Shown piece by piece: positions 9,292 through 18,400 of a stretch of 36,725 bases of DNA. Under the pieces are notes generated by a model. It did no database searches, had not been told where the DNA came from, and saw only the letters and a program-made list of their open reading frames with translations. The number at the start of each line of letters is the position of its first letter. Position 1 is the first letter of the stretch. This DNA comes from Halomonas urmiana (GTDB lineage: Bacteria > Pseudomonadota > Gammaproteobacteria > Pseudomonadales > Halomonadaceae), in NCBI RefSeq assembly GCF_005780185.1, contig NZ_VBUI01000033.1, forward strand, positions 1 to 36,725, in the 5' to 3' direction. A program made the translations under genes and the position numbers.

Positions 9292-9749
9292 CCCCGCGAG
9301 CCCGGACCAATCAGTTGTTCTACCAGGCCGAGCTGCTGCTCGATCTGCCCGCCGGCGACGACGAGCACGCCGAGGCGCGCCGCATGGCGGCGGAGGAGGG
9401 CGGGCTGGCCCTGCTCGAGCTGGGCCTCGAGTCGCTGCTGCGCGAGGTCACCGAGCATGCCCACCTCGAGCGCCACGACTGGCGCGAACTGCTCGGCCCC
9501 GAGGGGGCCGGCATCGCCGAGCTGCATCGCCTGCGGGAGCTGGCCGCCCGGCCCGAGAGCTGGCTGTCCAGGCTGCTCGCCCGGCTCGAGGCGCTGCATG
9601 GCAGCGATGGCGTGGCCCGGCGGCGACCCAGTAACCCGGGGCTGATCGCGGTGGGGGGTGCCGCCTCCCTGGCCGATGAACTCGGCGACTGCGTGCGCGA
9701 GGCCAAGCGCGAGATCGCCGCACTGCGCGAGACCAGCGAAGAATGGTAG
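9288..9749 (+). CDS. DUF6586 family protein
   Basis: A 153-residue, mostly helical, acidic soluble protein without signal peptide or membrane segment. It looks like the DUF6586 family found downstream of topA in Pseudomonas; function unknown. The family-like beginning [13 protein letters not shown] and the ending [12 protein letters not shown] are the recognisable parts. I chose the GTG at 9288, which overlaps the topA stop by four bases and has a GGAGG ribosome-binding site at 9273-9277. An in-frame ATG 24 bases earlier lies inside topA and lacks a comparable site. Its 3' end overlaps the NYN gene by 7 bases, giving a tightly coupled topA-DUF6586-NYN unit. The family assignment rests on context and memory of the motif, not a search. 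Confidence 0.8.
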   Translation: MTPRARTNQLFYQAELLLDLPAGDDEHAEARRMAAEEGGLALLELGLESLLREVTEHAHLERHDWRELLGPEGAGIAELHRLRELAARPESWLSRLLARLEALHGSDGVARRRPSNPGLIAVGGAASLADELGDCVREAKREIAALRETSEEW

Positions 9750-10240
9750 CGGCGTTGGCAGTCTCGGCGGAGCGCGTCGCGCTGCTGGTCGACGTGCAGA
9801 ACGTCTACTACACCACGCGCCAGGCCTTCGGTCGCCACTTCAACTACCACGCCTTCTGGCGCCGCTTCGCCGCCGGCCGTGAGGTGGTGGTGGCCAACGC
9901 CTATGCGGTCGATCGCGGCGACGCCAAACAGCGCCAGTTCCAGGATATCCTGCGCGGCATCGGCTTCGCGGTGAAGCTCAAGCCCTTCATCCAGCGCAGC
10001 GACGGCTCCGCCAAGGGCGACTGGGACGTCGGCATCGCCCTGGACGCCATGGAGGCCGCGCCGCACGTCGACCGGGTGGTGCTGGTCTCCGGTGACGGTG
10101 ACTTCGACCTGCTGGTCGAGCGGCTGCGCGACCGCCATGGCATGACGGTGGAGGTGGTCGGCGTGGAGCGCCTCACCGCCGAGTCGCTGATCCGCGCGGC
10201 CAGCCGCTTCGTGCCCATCGAGGGGGAGTTGCTGCTTTAG
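9743..10240 (+). CDS. NYN-domain (LabA/DUF88-like) putative RNase
   Basis: A 165-residue single-domain NYN protein with a PIN-like fold. Members are metal-dependent nucleases or nuclease-like proteins, several acting on RNA. The acidic metal-binding residues are visible: D17 and N20 in LLVDVQNVYY, D93/D95 in KGDWDVGIALD, and D118/D120 in VSGDGDFDLLV. The sequence ends with the usual RFVPIEGELLL. It overlaps the preceding gene by 7 bases and is probably translated by coupling. Substrate and biological role cannot be read from the sequence; linkage to topA suggests housekeeping rather than toxin function. No antitoxin-like partner is adjacent. Confidence 0.9.
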   Translation: MVAALAVSAERVALLVDVQNVYYTTRQAFGRHFNYHAFWRRFAAGREVVVANAYAVDRGDAKQRQFQDILRGIGFAVKLKPFIQRSDGSAKGDWDVGIALDAMEAAPHVDRVVLVSGDGDFDLLVERLRDRHGMTVEVVGVERLTAESLIRAASRFVPIEGELLL

Positions 10241-10311
10241 GCAAAGCCTATCTCAGCGAGTGGTTCTACTCGGAGCTGATCCGGCGGCAGGCCTTCGAGG
10301 AGGCGCTGTGA
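10240..10311 (+). pseudogene. Possible short coding remnant after the NYN gene
   Basis: Right behind the NYN stop, another frame reads GKAYLSEWFYSELIRRQAFE and then EAL before a TGA. It has protein-like composition but no start codon. It may be the tail of a decayed gene or a lost extension of the NYN protein (a -1 shift). I cannot identify the parent family. The next 150 bp hold a small hairpin (ACGCCA/TGGCGT, 10333-10348) and the ybiT promoter. Confidence 0.25.
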
Positions 10312-10404
10312 ATACATCCTTGTACGCTACCGACGCCATCCCTGGCGTAGGACCTCCTCTTCGGCCTGACCCCCGGCGCTCCTCGCTTCTGACAGTCTTG
10401 ATGG

Positions 10405-10433
10405 ATGTGAGTGTCGGCGATAACCGGTACAAT
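10405..10433 (+). promoter_or_regulatory. Putative ybiT promoter
   Basis: TACAAT (10428-10433, 5 of 6) is a good -10 placed 33 bp before the ybiT start codon. The -35 region at 17 bp spacing (ATGTGA) is poor, so the call rests mainly on the -10. Confidence 0.4.
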
Positions 10434-10466
10434 CGCGCCCCCTTCACGCACTGACTGGACGCTTCA

Positions 10467-12059
<1,593 letters not shown>

Positions 12060-12121
12060 TCCTCGCGGTCGGCGGTTCGCAACGGCGCCGCCCACTCCCG
12101 ACGGCGACGAGTGCATATCGG

Positions 12122-12163
12122 ATGATCTGCATCAAGCGAAATGCCCGCGGCTTGGCTAGGCTG
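12122..12163 (+). promoter_or_regulatory. Putative ANR/FNR-dependent promoter
   Basis: ATGATCTGCATCAA (12122-12135) matches the ANR/FNR consensus TTGAT-N4-ATCAA at nine of ten fixed positions. A weak -10-like TAGGCT (12157-12162) follows, so the box would be centred near -41, the class II activator position. A poor core promoter with a well-placed activator box fits oxygen-controlled activation. The downstream gene starts about 45 bp after the inferred start site, behind a GGGAGGAG ribosome-binding site. Confidence 0.5.
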
Positions 12164-12213
12164 AAGTCAGGATCCACTCGCCCTCGTCGGGGCATCACCG
12201 GGAGGAGCGTCTC

Positions 12214-12678
12214 ATGCGCTTTCATCAGGTCAAGGAGTTGGTCGCCTGGGCGGCCGACTATCATCGGGGGCTGGCCGAGCGTTACGACCGGCTGGCTGCC
12301 GGCGACGTCAGCGATCGGGTACGCATGGCCCTGGAGTATCTGGCCGAGCACGAGCGGAAGATGCAGGCCGAGCTGACAAGCTATCTCGAGGAGGGCGGCG
12401 ACCATCGCAAGGTCCTCGAGACCTGGTTCGACGACCCGGCCGACTTTCCCCATGCGCCCACCCTCGATCGTCTCACTCGGTGCGTGGCCTGCGACAGCGT
12501 TCAGGACGTGCTGACCACGGCTCTGACCATGCATCGCACCCTTCAGGACCTCTACGCGCACCGCATCGAGCGGGCCTCGATCGAGGCGGAGCGTGAGTTC
12601 TTCGCGGCGCTCGCCAGCGGCCACGAGGCCGAGGTGCGACGCCTGGCCCGCGACATGCAACGACTCGAGGACTATTGA
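12214..12678 (+). CDS. Small helical protein of unknown function (ferritin-like bundle?)
   Basis: A 154-residue, charged, almost entirely helical soluble protein that I do not recognise securely. Two long helices (about 1-60) carry EYLAEHERKMQ. A CVAC pair (C90, C93) lies in the middle, and two more helices carry MHRTLQDLYAHRIE and SIEAEREFFAAL. The pattern of Glu and His on helices plus a CxxC suggests a metal-binding four-helix bundle, perhaps related to ferritin-like or hemerythrin-like proteins, but a full ExxH pair is not evident. A strong ribosome-binding site (GGGAGGAG) ends about 6 bases before the ATG. The near-consensus ANR/FNR box upstream suggests induction at low oxygen. Similar genes in databases may carry misleading enzyme names. 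Confidence 0.8.
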   Translation: MRFHQVKELVAWAADYHRGLAERYDRLAAGDVSDRVRMALEYLAEHERKMQAELTSYLEEGGDHRKVLETWFDDPADFPHAPTLDRLTRCVACDSVQDVLTTALTMHRTLQDLYAHRIERASIEAEREFFAALASGHEAEVRRLARDMQRLEDY

Positions 12679-12895
12679 GCGCCGCCGACGCCCTCGTGGC
12701 GCCGTTTGATAGCGGTTACGACGCCATGAGCACTGTCTCTTTTCGGCAACAGGCGGGCATGAGAGTCCCCGGGCGCCTTGCGGCGACCGCCACGATGGCA
12801 TGGATGTTCCTCCCAGACGCCACTGACGCCGTTCTGCGACGGGCCGCCCCGTAGCCGGGCGAGACGAGGCTCATCGGTGGCCTCGCCGGCCGCAC

Positions 12896-12924
12896 CTGAC
12901 AGCGCCGACGCAATGCGGTATAAC
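12896..12924 (+). promoter_or_regulatory. Sigma-70 promoter for the YafK-like gene
   Basis: CTGACA (12896-12901) and TATAAC (12919-12924) are separated by exactly 17 bp; each matches consensus in five of six positions. This is among the best core promoters in the window and lies 51 bp upstream of the start at 12976. The rest of the gap 12679-12895 contains only a 42-codon open frame (12726-12854) without clear coding signs. Confidence 0.65.
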
Positions 12925-12975
12925 GTCGACCGTAGCGCTGCGCTTCATTTCACCACGCTCCAGAGATGTCAGCCG

Positions 12976-13587
12976 ATGAACCACCTCTCTCGCCGCCGCT
13001 TCGGCCTGCTGGCGCTGGGTTCGCCACTGCTGCTGCTCGGCACCCCCGCGTCCGCCAGCCCGATGGATGACCTGCTCTCTCAGGCGATCGTGCCTCGCCA
13101 TGACGGGGAGCGCTGGGTGCTGGTCGATGACAGCGAGGCAAACCTCAAGGTCTATCAGGGCAACCGTCTCCTGGAGCGTTTCGAACGGGCATCGCTGGGG
13201 CGCGGAGGGGCCAAGCCCCAGCGTCAGCGAGGCGACCGAGCCACGCCGCTGGGGGAGTTCCGGGTCAATCGCTTCAACCGGCAGAGCAAGTTCCACATCT
13301 TTATCGGCCTGGACTATCCCACCCCGACCCATGCCCGCATGGCGTTGAACGCGGGGGTCTATAGCCAGCAGGACTACGACGACTACTTCTCCTACTACCG
13401 CCGTCATGGCTATCCGCCCCAGGAAACGATCCTGGGCGGCTTCATCGGGATTCACGGCCTCGGCGAGGGGGATCCAGATATCCATCGGCGCTTTCACTGG
13501 ACCGATGGCTGCGTGGCGGTGACGGACCCGCAGGTCGAGCGCCTGTCGTCGCTGGTCGACATTGGCACACGCGTCGTCATCCGCTAG
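12976..13587 (+). CDS. YafK-like L,D-transpeptidase-fold (YkuD) protein with Tat-like leader
   Basis: A 203-residue exported protein with a YkuD catalytic domain. The N-terminus SRRRFGLLALG followed by a hydrophobic stretch and ASA cleavage site (about 27) looks like a twin-arginine signal peptide. The domain (about 45-203) has the GGAKPQRQRGDRATPLGEF segment, H160 in GIHGLGEG and the catalytic C179 in TDGCVAVT. This TDGC-[VI]-A-V-T form, rather than SHGCIR, is typical of the YafK/COG3034 branch. E. coli YafK (DpaA/LdtF) removes Braun lipoprotein from peptidoglycan instead of attaching it. The gene lies 193 bp upstream of an Lpp/OprI-like gene, so it may act on that lipoprotein; this is inference. 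The start was moved inside the open frame to the ATG that opens the signal peptide. Confidence 0.88.
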   Translation: MNHLSRRRFGLLALGSPLLLLGTPASASPMDDLLSQAIVPRHDGERWVLVDDSEANLKVYQGNRLLERFERASLGRGGAKPQRQRGDRATPLGEFRVNRFNRQSKFHIFIGLDYPTPTHARMALNAGVYSQQDYDDYFSYYRRHGYPPQETILGGFIGIHGLGEGDPDIHRRFHWTDGCVAVTDPQVERLSSLVDIGTRVVIR

Positions 13588-13665
13588 TCTTTACATGCGC
13601 AAGGGGCGTTCTAAGCTAAGGATAAGCGCCGTGACGTACTCCGTGACGAACCTTAAAAACAGCGT

Positions 13666-13724
13666 TTGACTCCCCATGCTTCGCAGCAGATGATAATGCT
13701 GCGTGAGGTCCTGCATATGCAGGA
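13666..13724 (+). promoter_or_regulatory. Lpp promoter region with two palindromes
   Basis: TTGACT (13666-13671) is a strong -35. GATGAT at 17 bp spacing (13689-13694) or GATAAT at 20 bp (13692-13697) can serve as -10. CGCAGCA/TGCTGCG (13682-13688 and 13697-13703) forms an inverted repeat around the -10. Just downstream TCCTGCATATGCAGGA (13709-13724) is a perfect 16-bp palindrome that would sit at the very 5' end of the transcript, where it could act as an operator or as an mRNA-stabilising stem. Confidence 0.55.
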
Positions 13725-13780
13725 AACCTGATTCCCAGGCAACATCAACGCAGTACCAAGGAAGACTCAAGGAGAACACC

Positions 13781-14044
13781 ATGACACTGAAGACTACCCT
13801 GAAGCTGACTGCCGCTGCTGCTTCTCTGGCCGTGCTGGCTGGCTGTGCCTCTACTGGCGCCCTGGAAGAAGTCCGTATGACCGCCGAGTCCGCTCAGGCC
13901 GACGCTGCAGAAGCTCGCAGCATCGCTACCCAGGCGCAGAACACCGCCAACCAGGCTCAGCGCGATGCTCAGGCGGCCCTGCAGATGTCTCAGCAGAACC
14001 GCGACGAGATGAACCGCATGTTCGAGAGCTCCATGCGCAAGTGA
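13781..14044 (+). CDS. Lpp/OprI-type major outer-membrane lipoprotein
   Basis: An 87-residue lipoprotein with a typical signal peptide and lipobox LAGC; C22 would carry the lipid. The mature part is a single alanine- and glutamine-rich heptad-repeat helix (EEVRMTAESAQADAAEARS, then repeated AQN/AQR units) expected to form an alanine-zipper coiled coil like OprI of Pseudomonas. It ends with RK; in Braun's lipoprotein the terminal lysine is linked to peptidoglycan. An AAGGAG ribosome-binding site (13769-13774) fixes the start at 13781. It has its own promoter and terminator and is probably strongly expressed. Two L,D-transpeptidase-fold genes flank it, one upstream and one convergent, a natural set for covalent attachment and release. 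Family assignment is firm; cross-linking is inferred. Confidence 0.93.
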   Translation: MTLKTTLKLTAAAASLAVLAGCASTGALEEVRMTAESAQADAAEARSIATQAQNTANQAQRDAQAALQMSQQNRDEMNRMFESSMRK

Positions 14045-14054
14045 TCGGTCTCCA

Positions 14055-14118
14055 CCGCCCGGTAGGGCGGTAGCGGAACCATCAGACAAGGGCCTCGCCA
14101 TCATGGCGAGGCCCTTGT
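14055..14118 (+). terminator. Terminator of the lipoprotein gene
   Basis: A small hairpin CCGCCC/GGGCGG (14055-14070) is followed by a perfect 15-bp stem with a 3-nt loop (14086-14100 with 14104-14118), starting ACAAGGGCCTCG. The long stem is a strong terminator and mRNA 3' stabiliser, although only a short T-rich tail follows. Confidence 0.85.
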
Positions 14119-14150
14119 CGTTGGTGCCTTCTTCTTGATGGATGCTGTTC

Positions 14151-14241
14151 TGCGGGAGCGATCTGAAGATCGCTCCCGCAACATGGTGATGGCACTGTGC
14201 CCTTGTGGGAGCGAACGGTTTGACGCCTCGACTTGCGGCGC
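14151..14241. repeat. REP-like palindrome and dispersed repeat between the lipoprotein and ldt genes
   Basis: 14151-14180 is a near-perfect palindrome: 14-bp arms starting TGCGGGAGCGATC around a 2-nt loop. Behind it, 14203-14241 reads TTGTGGGAGCG, then GGTTTGACGCCTCGAC, then GGCGC. The same series with one changed base occurs in reverse orientation at 27714-27762. The GTGGGAGCG core is the type seen in REP sequences of Pseudomonas and relatives. The elements lie between two converging genes. Confidence 0.8.
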
Positions 14242-14261
14242 GATCAGAGGCCAGTAGAGGC

Positions 14262-15311
14262 TCAGCTTTCCTCGGCCTGGCTCTCGCGGGCGCTGCTCTC
14301 GGCGGCAATCAGCTCCAGGCGATCCCAGAGGGTCTCGGGAGCCGGCTCAGCGGCTTCGACCTCCAGGGGCACCGGCATGCCGCGCGGCACCTCCACGACT
14401 TCGCGCAGGCGGGCGTAGTCCACCGGGTAGTCCAGGCCGCTGATCGCCGTATCGACCTGTGAGAGCGCCTCGGTAACGTGCTGAATGGTGGTGCCCTCCT
14501 CTTCATCGAGGTAGGGGTAGGCCTGGACATGCAGGACGCCATCGACCCAGCCGAACTTGATGGTCTCGTTGATCAGCGTGACCTGGGTGCCCACCGGCAG
14601 GCGCGGGAAGAGGGCCTCGATGTCCTCCGGCAGCATGCGGATGCAGCCGTGGGTGACGCGCATGCCCACGCCCTCGGGCTTGTTGGTGCCGTGGATCAGG
14701 TAGCCGGGGATGCCCAGGCGCATCTTGCGCGTGCCCATCGGGTTGTCCGGCCCTGGAGGGACCACGCTGGGGAGGGGATCGCCGGCCTCTGCATGCTCGC
14801 GGCGGATCGACGCCGGCGGGTACCAGGCCGGGTTCTTGACCTTCTCGGTGATCCGGGTCTCGCCCAGCGGTGTCTTCCAGTCCATGCGGCCCACGGCGAT
14901 GGGGTAGGTCTCGACCCGGGGCGTCTCGCCCTCTTCCGTGGGCGGGTAGTAGTAGAGGCGCATCTCGGCCACGTTGACCACCACGCCTTCGCGGGGGCCT
15001 TCGGGGAGGATGAAGCGACCCGGGATCACCACCTCGGTATCCTCGAAGGGTGCCCAGATGCTGATGTCGGGGTTGGCGCGGACCATCTCCTCATAGCCGA
15101 TACCGTGTTCATGGCCAATCTCGATCAGCGTATCGCCGCTGTCGGAGGTGATGGTGTATATCTCACCGACGATGTCTCCCTCTTCGGGGAGGGGGTAGTG
15201 GCCACGCGGCCAGTCGTCGGTGCTGGCCTGCAGGGGCGCGGTCAGGGCGGCGAAGAGGCCCAGTGCGGTGGCGAATCGGGCAGCGAGCCCGAGCGGAGAA
15301 GAGTGCGTCAT
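14262..15311 (-). CDS. L,D-transpeptidase, ErfK/YbiS/YcfS/YnhG family
   Basis: A 349-residue periplasmic L,D-transpeptidase. A signal peptide ends near residue 29 (PLQAS). A LysM-like segment (about 51-100, YTITSDSGDTLIEIGHEHGI) should bind peptidoglycan. The YkuD domain (about 108-250) contains H207 in YLIHGTNKPEGVG and the catalytic C223 in THGCIRMLPEDIE. A C-terminal region rich in Glu and Pro follows. E. coli ErfK, YcfS and YbiS attach Braun lipoprotein to diaminopimelate of peptidoglycan, and YnhG and YcbB make 3-3 cross-links; the HGTN/SHGCIR-type architecture fits the first group. The gene converges with the Lpp/OprI-like gene, a likely substrate. A -10-like TACTAT (minus strand, 15379-15384) lies upstream in the gap after mfd, so it may have its own promoter. 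Confidence 0.94.
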   Translation of the reverse strand: MTHSSPLGLAARFATALGLFAALTAPLQASTDDWPRGHYPLPEEGDIVGEIYTITSDSGDTLIEIGHEHGIGYEEMVRANPDISIWAPFEDTEVVIPGRFILPEGPREGVVVNVAEMRLYYYPPTEEGETPRVETYPIAVGRMDWKTPLGETRITEKVKNPAWYPPASIRREHAEAGDPLPSVVPPGPDNPMGTRKMRLGIPGYLIHGTNKPEGVGMRVTHGCIRMLPEDIEALFPRLPVGTQVTLINETIKFGWVDGVLHVQAYPYLDEEEGTTIQHVTEALSQVDTAISGLDYPVDYARLREVVEVPRGMPVPLEVEAAEPAPETLWDRLELIAAESSARESQAEES

Positions 15312-15459
15312 CGAGTCATGTCTCGTGGTTACCGGTCGTCGGGGGCTGCGATGGGCCCGTCCTGGGCGCCTTGACCCTATAGTATCGCCCGCCGCGACCG
15401 GTTTCTGCCAGGTGGGGCGGGTGGATCGGCATTGGCTGATCCTCCCGCGGTGTCGTCGA

Positions 15460-18400
15460 TCAGGCCGCTTCGGCCTTGCGGTTGAGGGTCTCGAGGAGTC
15501 GCTCCACCGCGTCGAAGCGGGCCTCCTCCTGCTCCATGCTCGCCTCGAAGCGCAGGGTGTCGGCGCCGTCGAGGCGGAAGCGATCGGGGGCCTGCTGGAT
15601 CAGCTGTACCAGGACCAGCGGATCGACGGCGGTCTGGCCGGAGAAGATCACCCGGCCCTTCTCGGGGCCCGCTTCCAGGCGAGCGATGCCCAGGCGCTCG
15701 GCGCGCTGGCGCAGCCGCGTCTGGCGCAGCAGGGTCTTCACCGGCGCCGGCAGCAGGCCGAAGCGGTCGATCATCTCCACCTGCAGCTCCTTGAGCTCCG
15801 CCTCGTCGGCGGCGCTGGCGATGCGCTTGTACATCACCAGGCGCTGCTGGACGTCGTGGAGGTAGTCGTCGGGGATCAGCGCCGGCAGGTTGAGACTGAC
15901 CTCCACGCCCTGATCCAGCGGGGCCTCGATATTGGGGGTGCGTCCCTCGCGGATCGCCTTCACCGCGCGGTCGAGCATCTGCATGTAGAGGCCGTAGCCG
16001 ACGGCCTCCATCTGCCCGCTCTGCTCCTCGCCGAGCAGCTCGCCGGCCCCGCGGATCTCCATGTCGTGGCTGGCCAGGGTGAAGCCGGCGCCCAGGTCCT
16101 CGGCGCCGGCGATGGCCTCCAGCCGCTTGACGGCATCCTTGCTCATGACCCGCGGCGGCGGGGCGAGCAGATAGGCATAGGCCTGGTGGTGGCTGCGACC
16201 GACGCGGCCGCGCAGTTGGTGGAGCTGGGCCAGGCCGAACTTGTCCGCGCGCTCGATGACGATGGTGTTGGCACTGGGCACGTCGATGCCGGTCTCGATG
16301 ATGGTCGAGCAGACCAGCACGTTGAAACGCTTGTGGTAGAAGTTGGACATGATCCGCTCGAGCGAGCGCTCCGGCAGCTGGCCGTGGGCGACGCCGACCC
16401 GCGCCTCAGGCACCAGCTCGCGGATCGTCTCGGCGGCGGTCTCGATGGTCTTGACCTCATTGTGCAGGAAGTAGACCTGGCCGCCGCGCAGGATCTCGCG
16501 CAGGATCGCCTCCTTGATCACCGCCTCGTCGCGCTGCTGGACGAAGGTCTTCACCGACAGGCGCCGGGCCGGGGGGGTGGCGATGATCGACAGATCGCGG
16601 ATACCGCTCATGGCCATGTTCAGCGTTCGTGGGATCGGGGTGGCGGTCATGGTCAGGATGTCCACCTCGCTGCGCAGGCTCTTCAGGCGCTCCTTCTGGG
16701 CGACCCCGAAGCGGTGCTCCTCGTCGATGATCAGCAGGCCCATCTTGGGAAGCCGGGTGCTCTTCGAGAGCAGCTTGTGGGTGCCGATGACGATGTCCGC
16801 CTGGCCCTCCTCGATGCGCTTCAGGGAGGCGGCCTGTCCCTTGCCGGCGGTGAAGCGCGAGATCAGTTCGATGTTCACCGCGGTGTCGGCGAAGCGGTCG
16901 CGGAAGTTCTCGTAGTGCTGGCGGGCGAGCAGGGTGGTGGGCACCAGCACCACCACCTGGCGCCCGGCGTGGACCGACAGGAAGGCGGCGCGCATGGCGA
17001 CCTCGGTCTTGCCGAAGCCGACATCGCCGCAGACCACCCGGTCCATGGGGCGCGGGGCGGTCAAGTCGCCGATCACGGCGTGTATGGCGGCGCGCTGGTC
17101 GGGGGTCTCCTCGAAGGGGAAGCTGGCGGCGAAGCGGGCGTACTCCTCGTCGGGCGGTGGGCAGGCGAAGCCCTCCCGCGCCTCGCGGCGGGCATAGATG
17201 TCGAGCAGCTCGGCGGCCGTGTCGCGAATCTTCTCGGCGGCGCGGCGGCGTGCCTTCTCCCACTGGTCCGAGCCCAGCCGGTGCAGGGGGGCGAGCTCGT
17301 CGTCGGCGCCGGCATAGCGCGAGATCAGGTGCAGGCTGTCCACCGGCACATAGAGCCGGGCGCCCTCGGCGTACTCCAGGGTCACGAATTCGGCGGCCTG
17401 GCCGCCGGCCTCCAGGGTCTCCAGGCCGCGATAGCGGCCTACGCCATGGGCCTGGTGAACGACCGGCGCCCCGGGGCGCAGTTCCGAGAGGTGACGGATC
17501 GCCAGCTCGCCGTCGTCGGTGGCCTTCTCGCGACGTCGGCTCTGGCGGACCACCTCGCCGAAGAGTTCGGTCTCGCTGATCACCGCCAGGTCGGGGTCGG
17601 TGAGCCACAGGCCGGTATCGATCTCGCCCTCGGTGATGGCCAGGCGCGCCTCGCTCTCCAGAAAGCCGGCGAAGTCATCGACGTGGGGCAGGGCGAGCCG
17701 CAGCGGCGCCAGGGTCTCCTCCAGGGCCTCGCGCCGGCCGCGCGACTCGGCCACGAACAGCACGCGCGTGGCGGGGTGGTCGTCGAGGAAGGTCGAGAGA
17801 GCCGCCAGCGGCTGCTTGGCCCGGGCGTTGACCGTCACCGTCGGCGGGGCCTGGCTGGCGGGCGTCACGGCATGGCGGTGCTCGGCCTCTTCGGTGAGTG
17901 CCACCCGGGGATGGCGCTTGATGCCACCGAAGACCTCGGCCACCGGCACGAACGCCCGGTGGGGCGGCAGCAGGGGGCGGGTCGGATCGACCCCCAGGTT
18001 CTCGAAGCGGCTCTCGATGGCTTCCCAGTGGTGCTCGGCCGCCTCGAAAACGCCGGGCAGCATGGCCACCCGGGTGCCCTCGGCCAGGTGCTCGAACAGG
18101 GTCGCCGTCTCGTCGAAGAACAGCGGCAGGTACTGCTCGAGGCCGGGGGAGGGGATGCCCTTGAGGGCGTCCACGTAGAGCGGGCACTGGCGCGGGTCGA
18201 CGTCGAACAGCGTCTCGAACCCCTCGCGGAAGCAGGCGATGGCCGAGCGCGACAGCGAGTACTCATGGGCCGGGAGCAGTTCCACCCGCTCGACGCGGTC
18301 CTGGCTGCGCTGGGTATCCGGATCGAAGTGGCGCAGGGTATCGATCTCGTCATCGAACAGGTCGATACGCAGCGGCGACTCGGCGCCCATGGGAAAGAGA

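Noticed and set aside
12726..12854. 42-codon open frame between the helical protein gene and the YafK-like gene
   Set aside because: No ribosome-binding site or recognised similarity; composition alone is not enough to call a gene.
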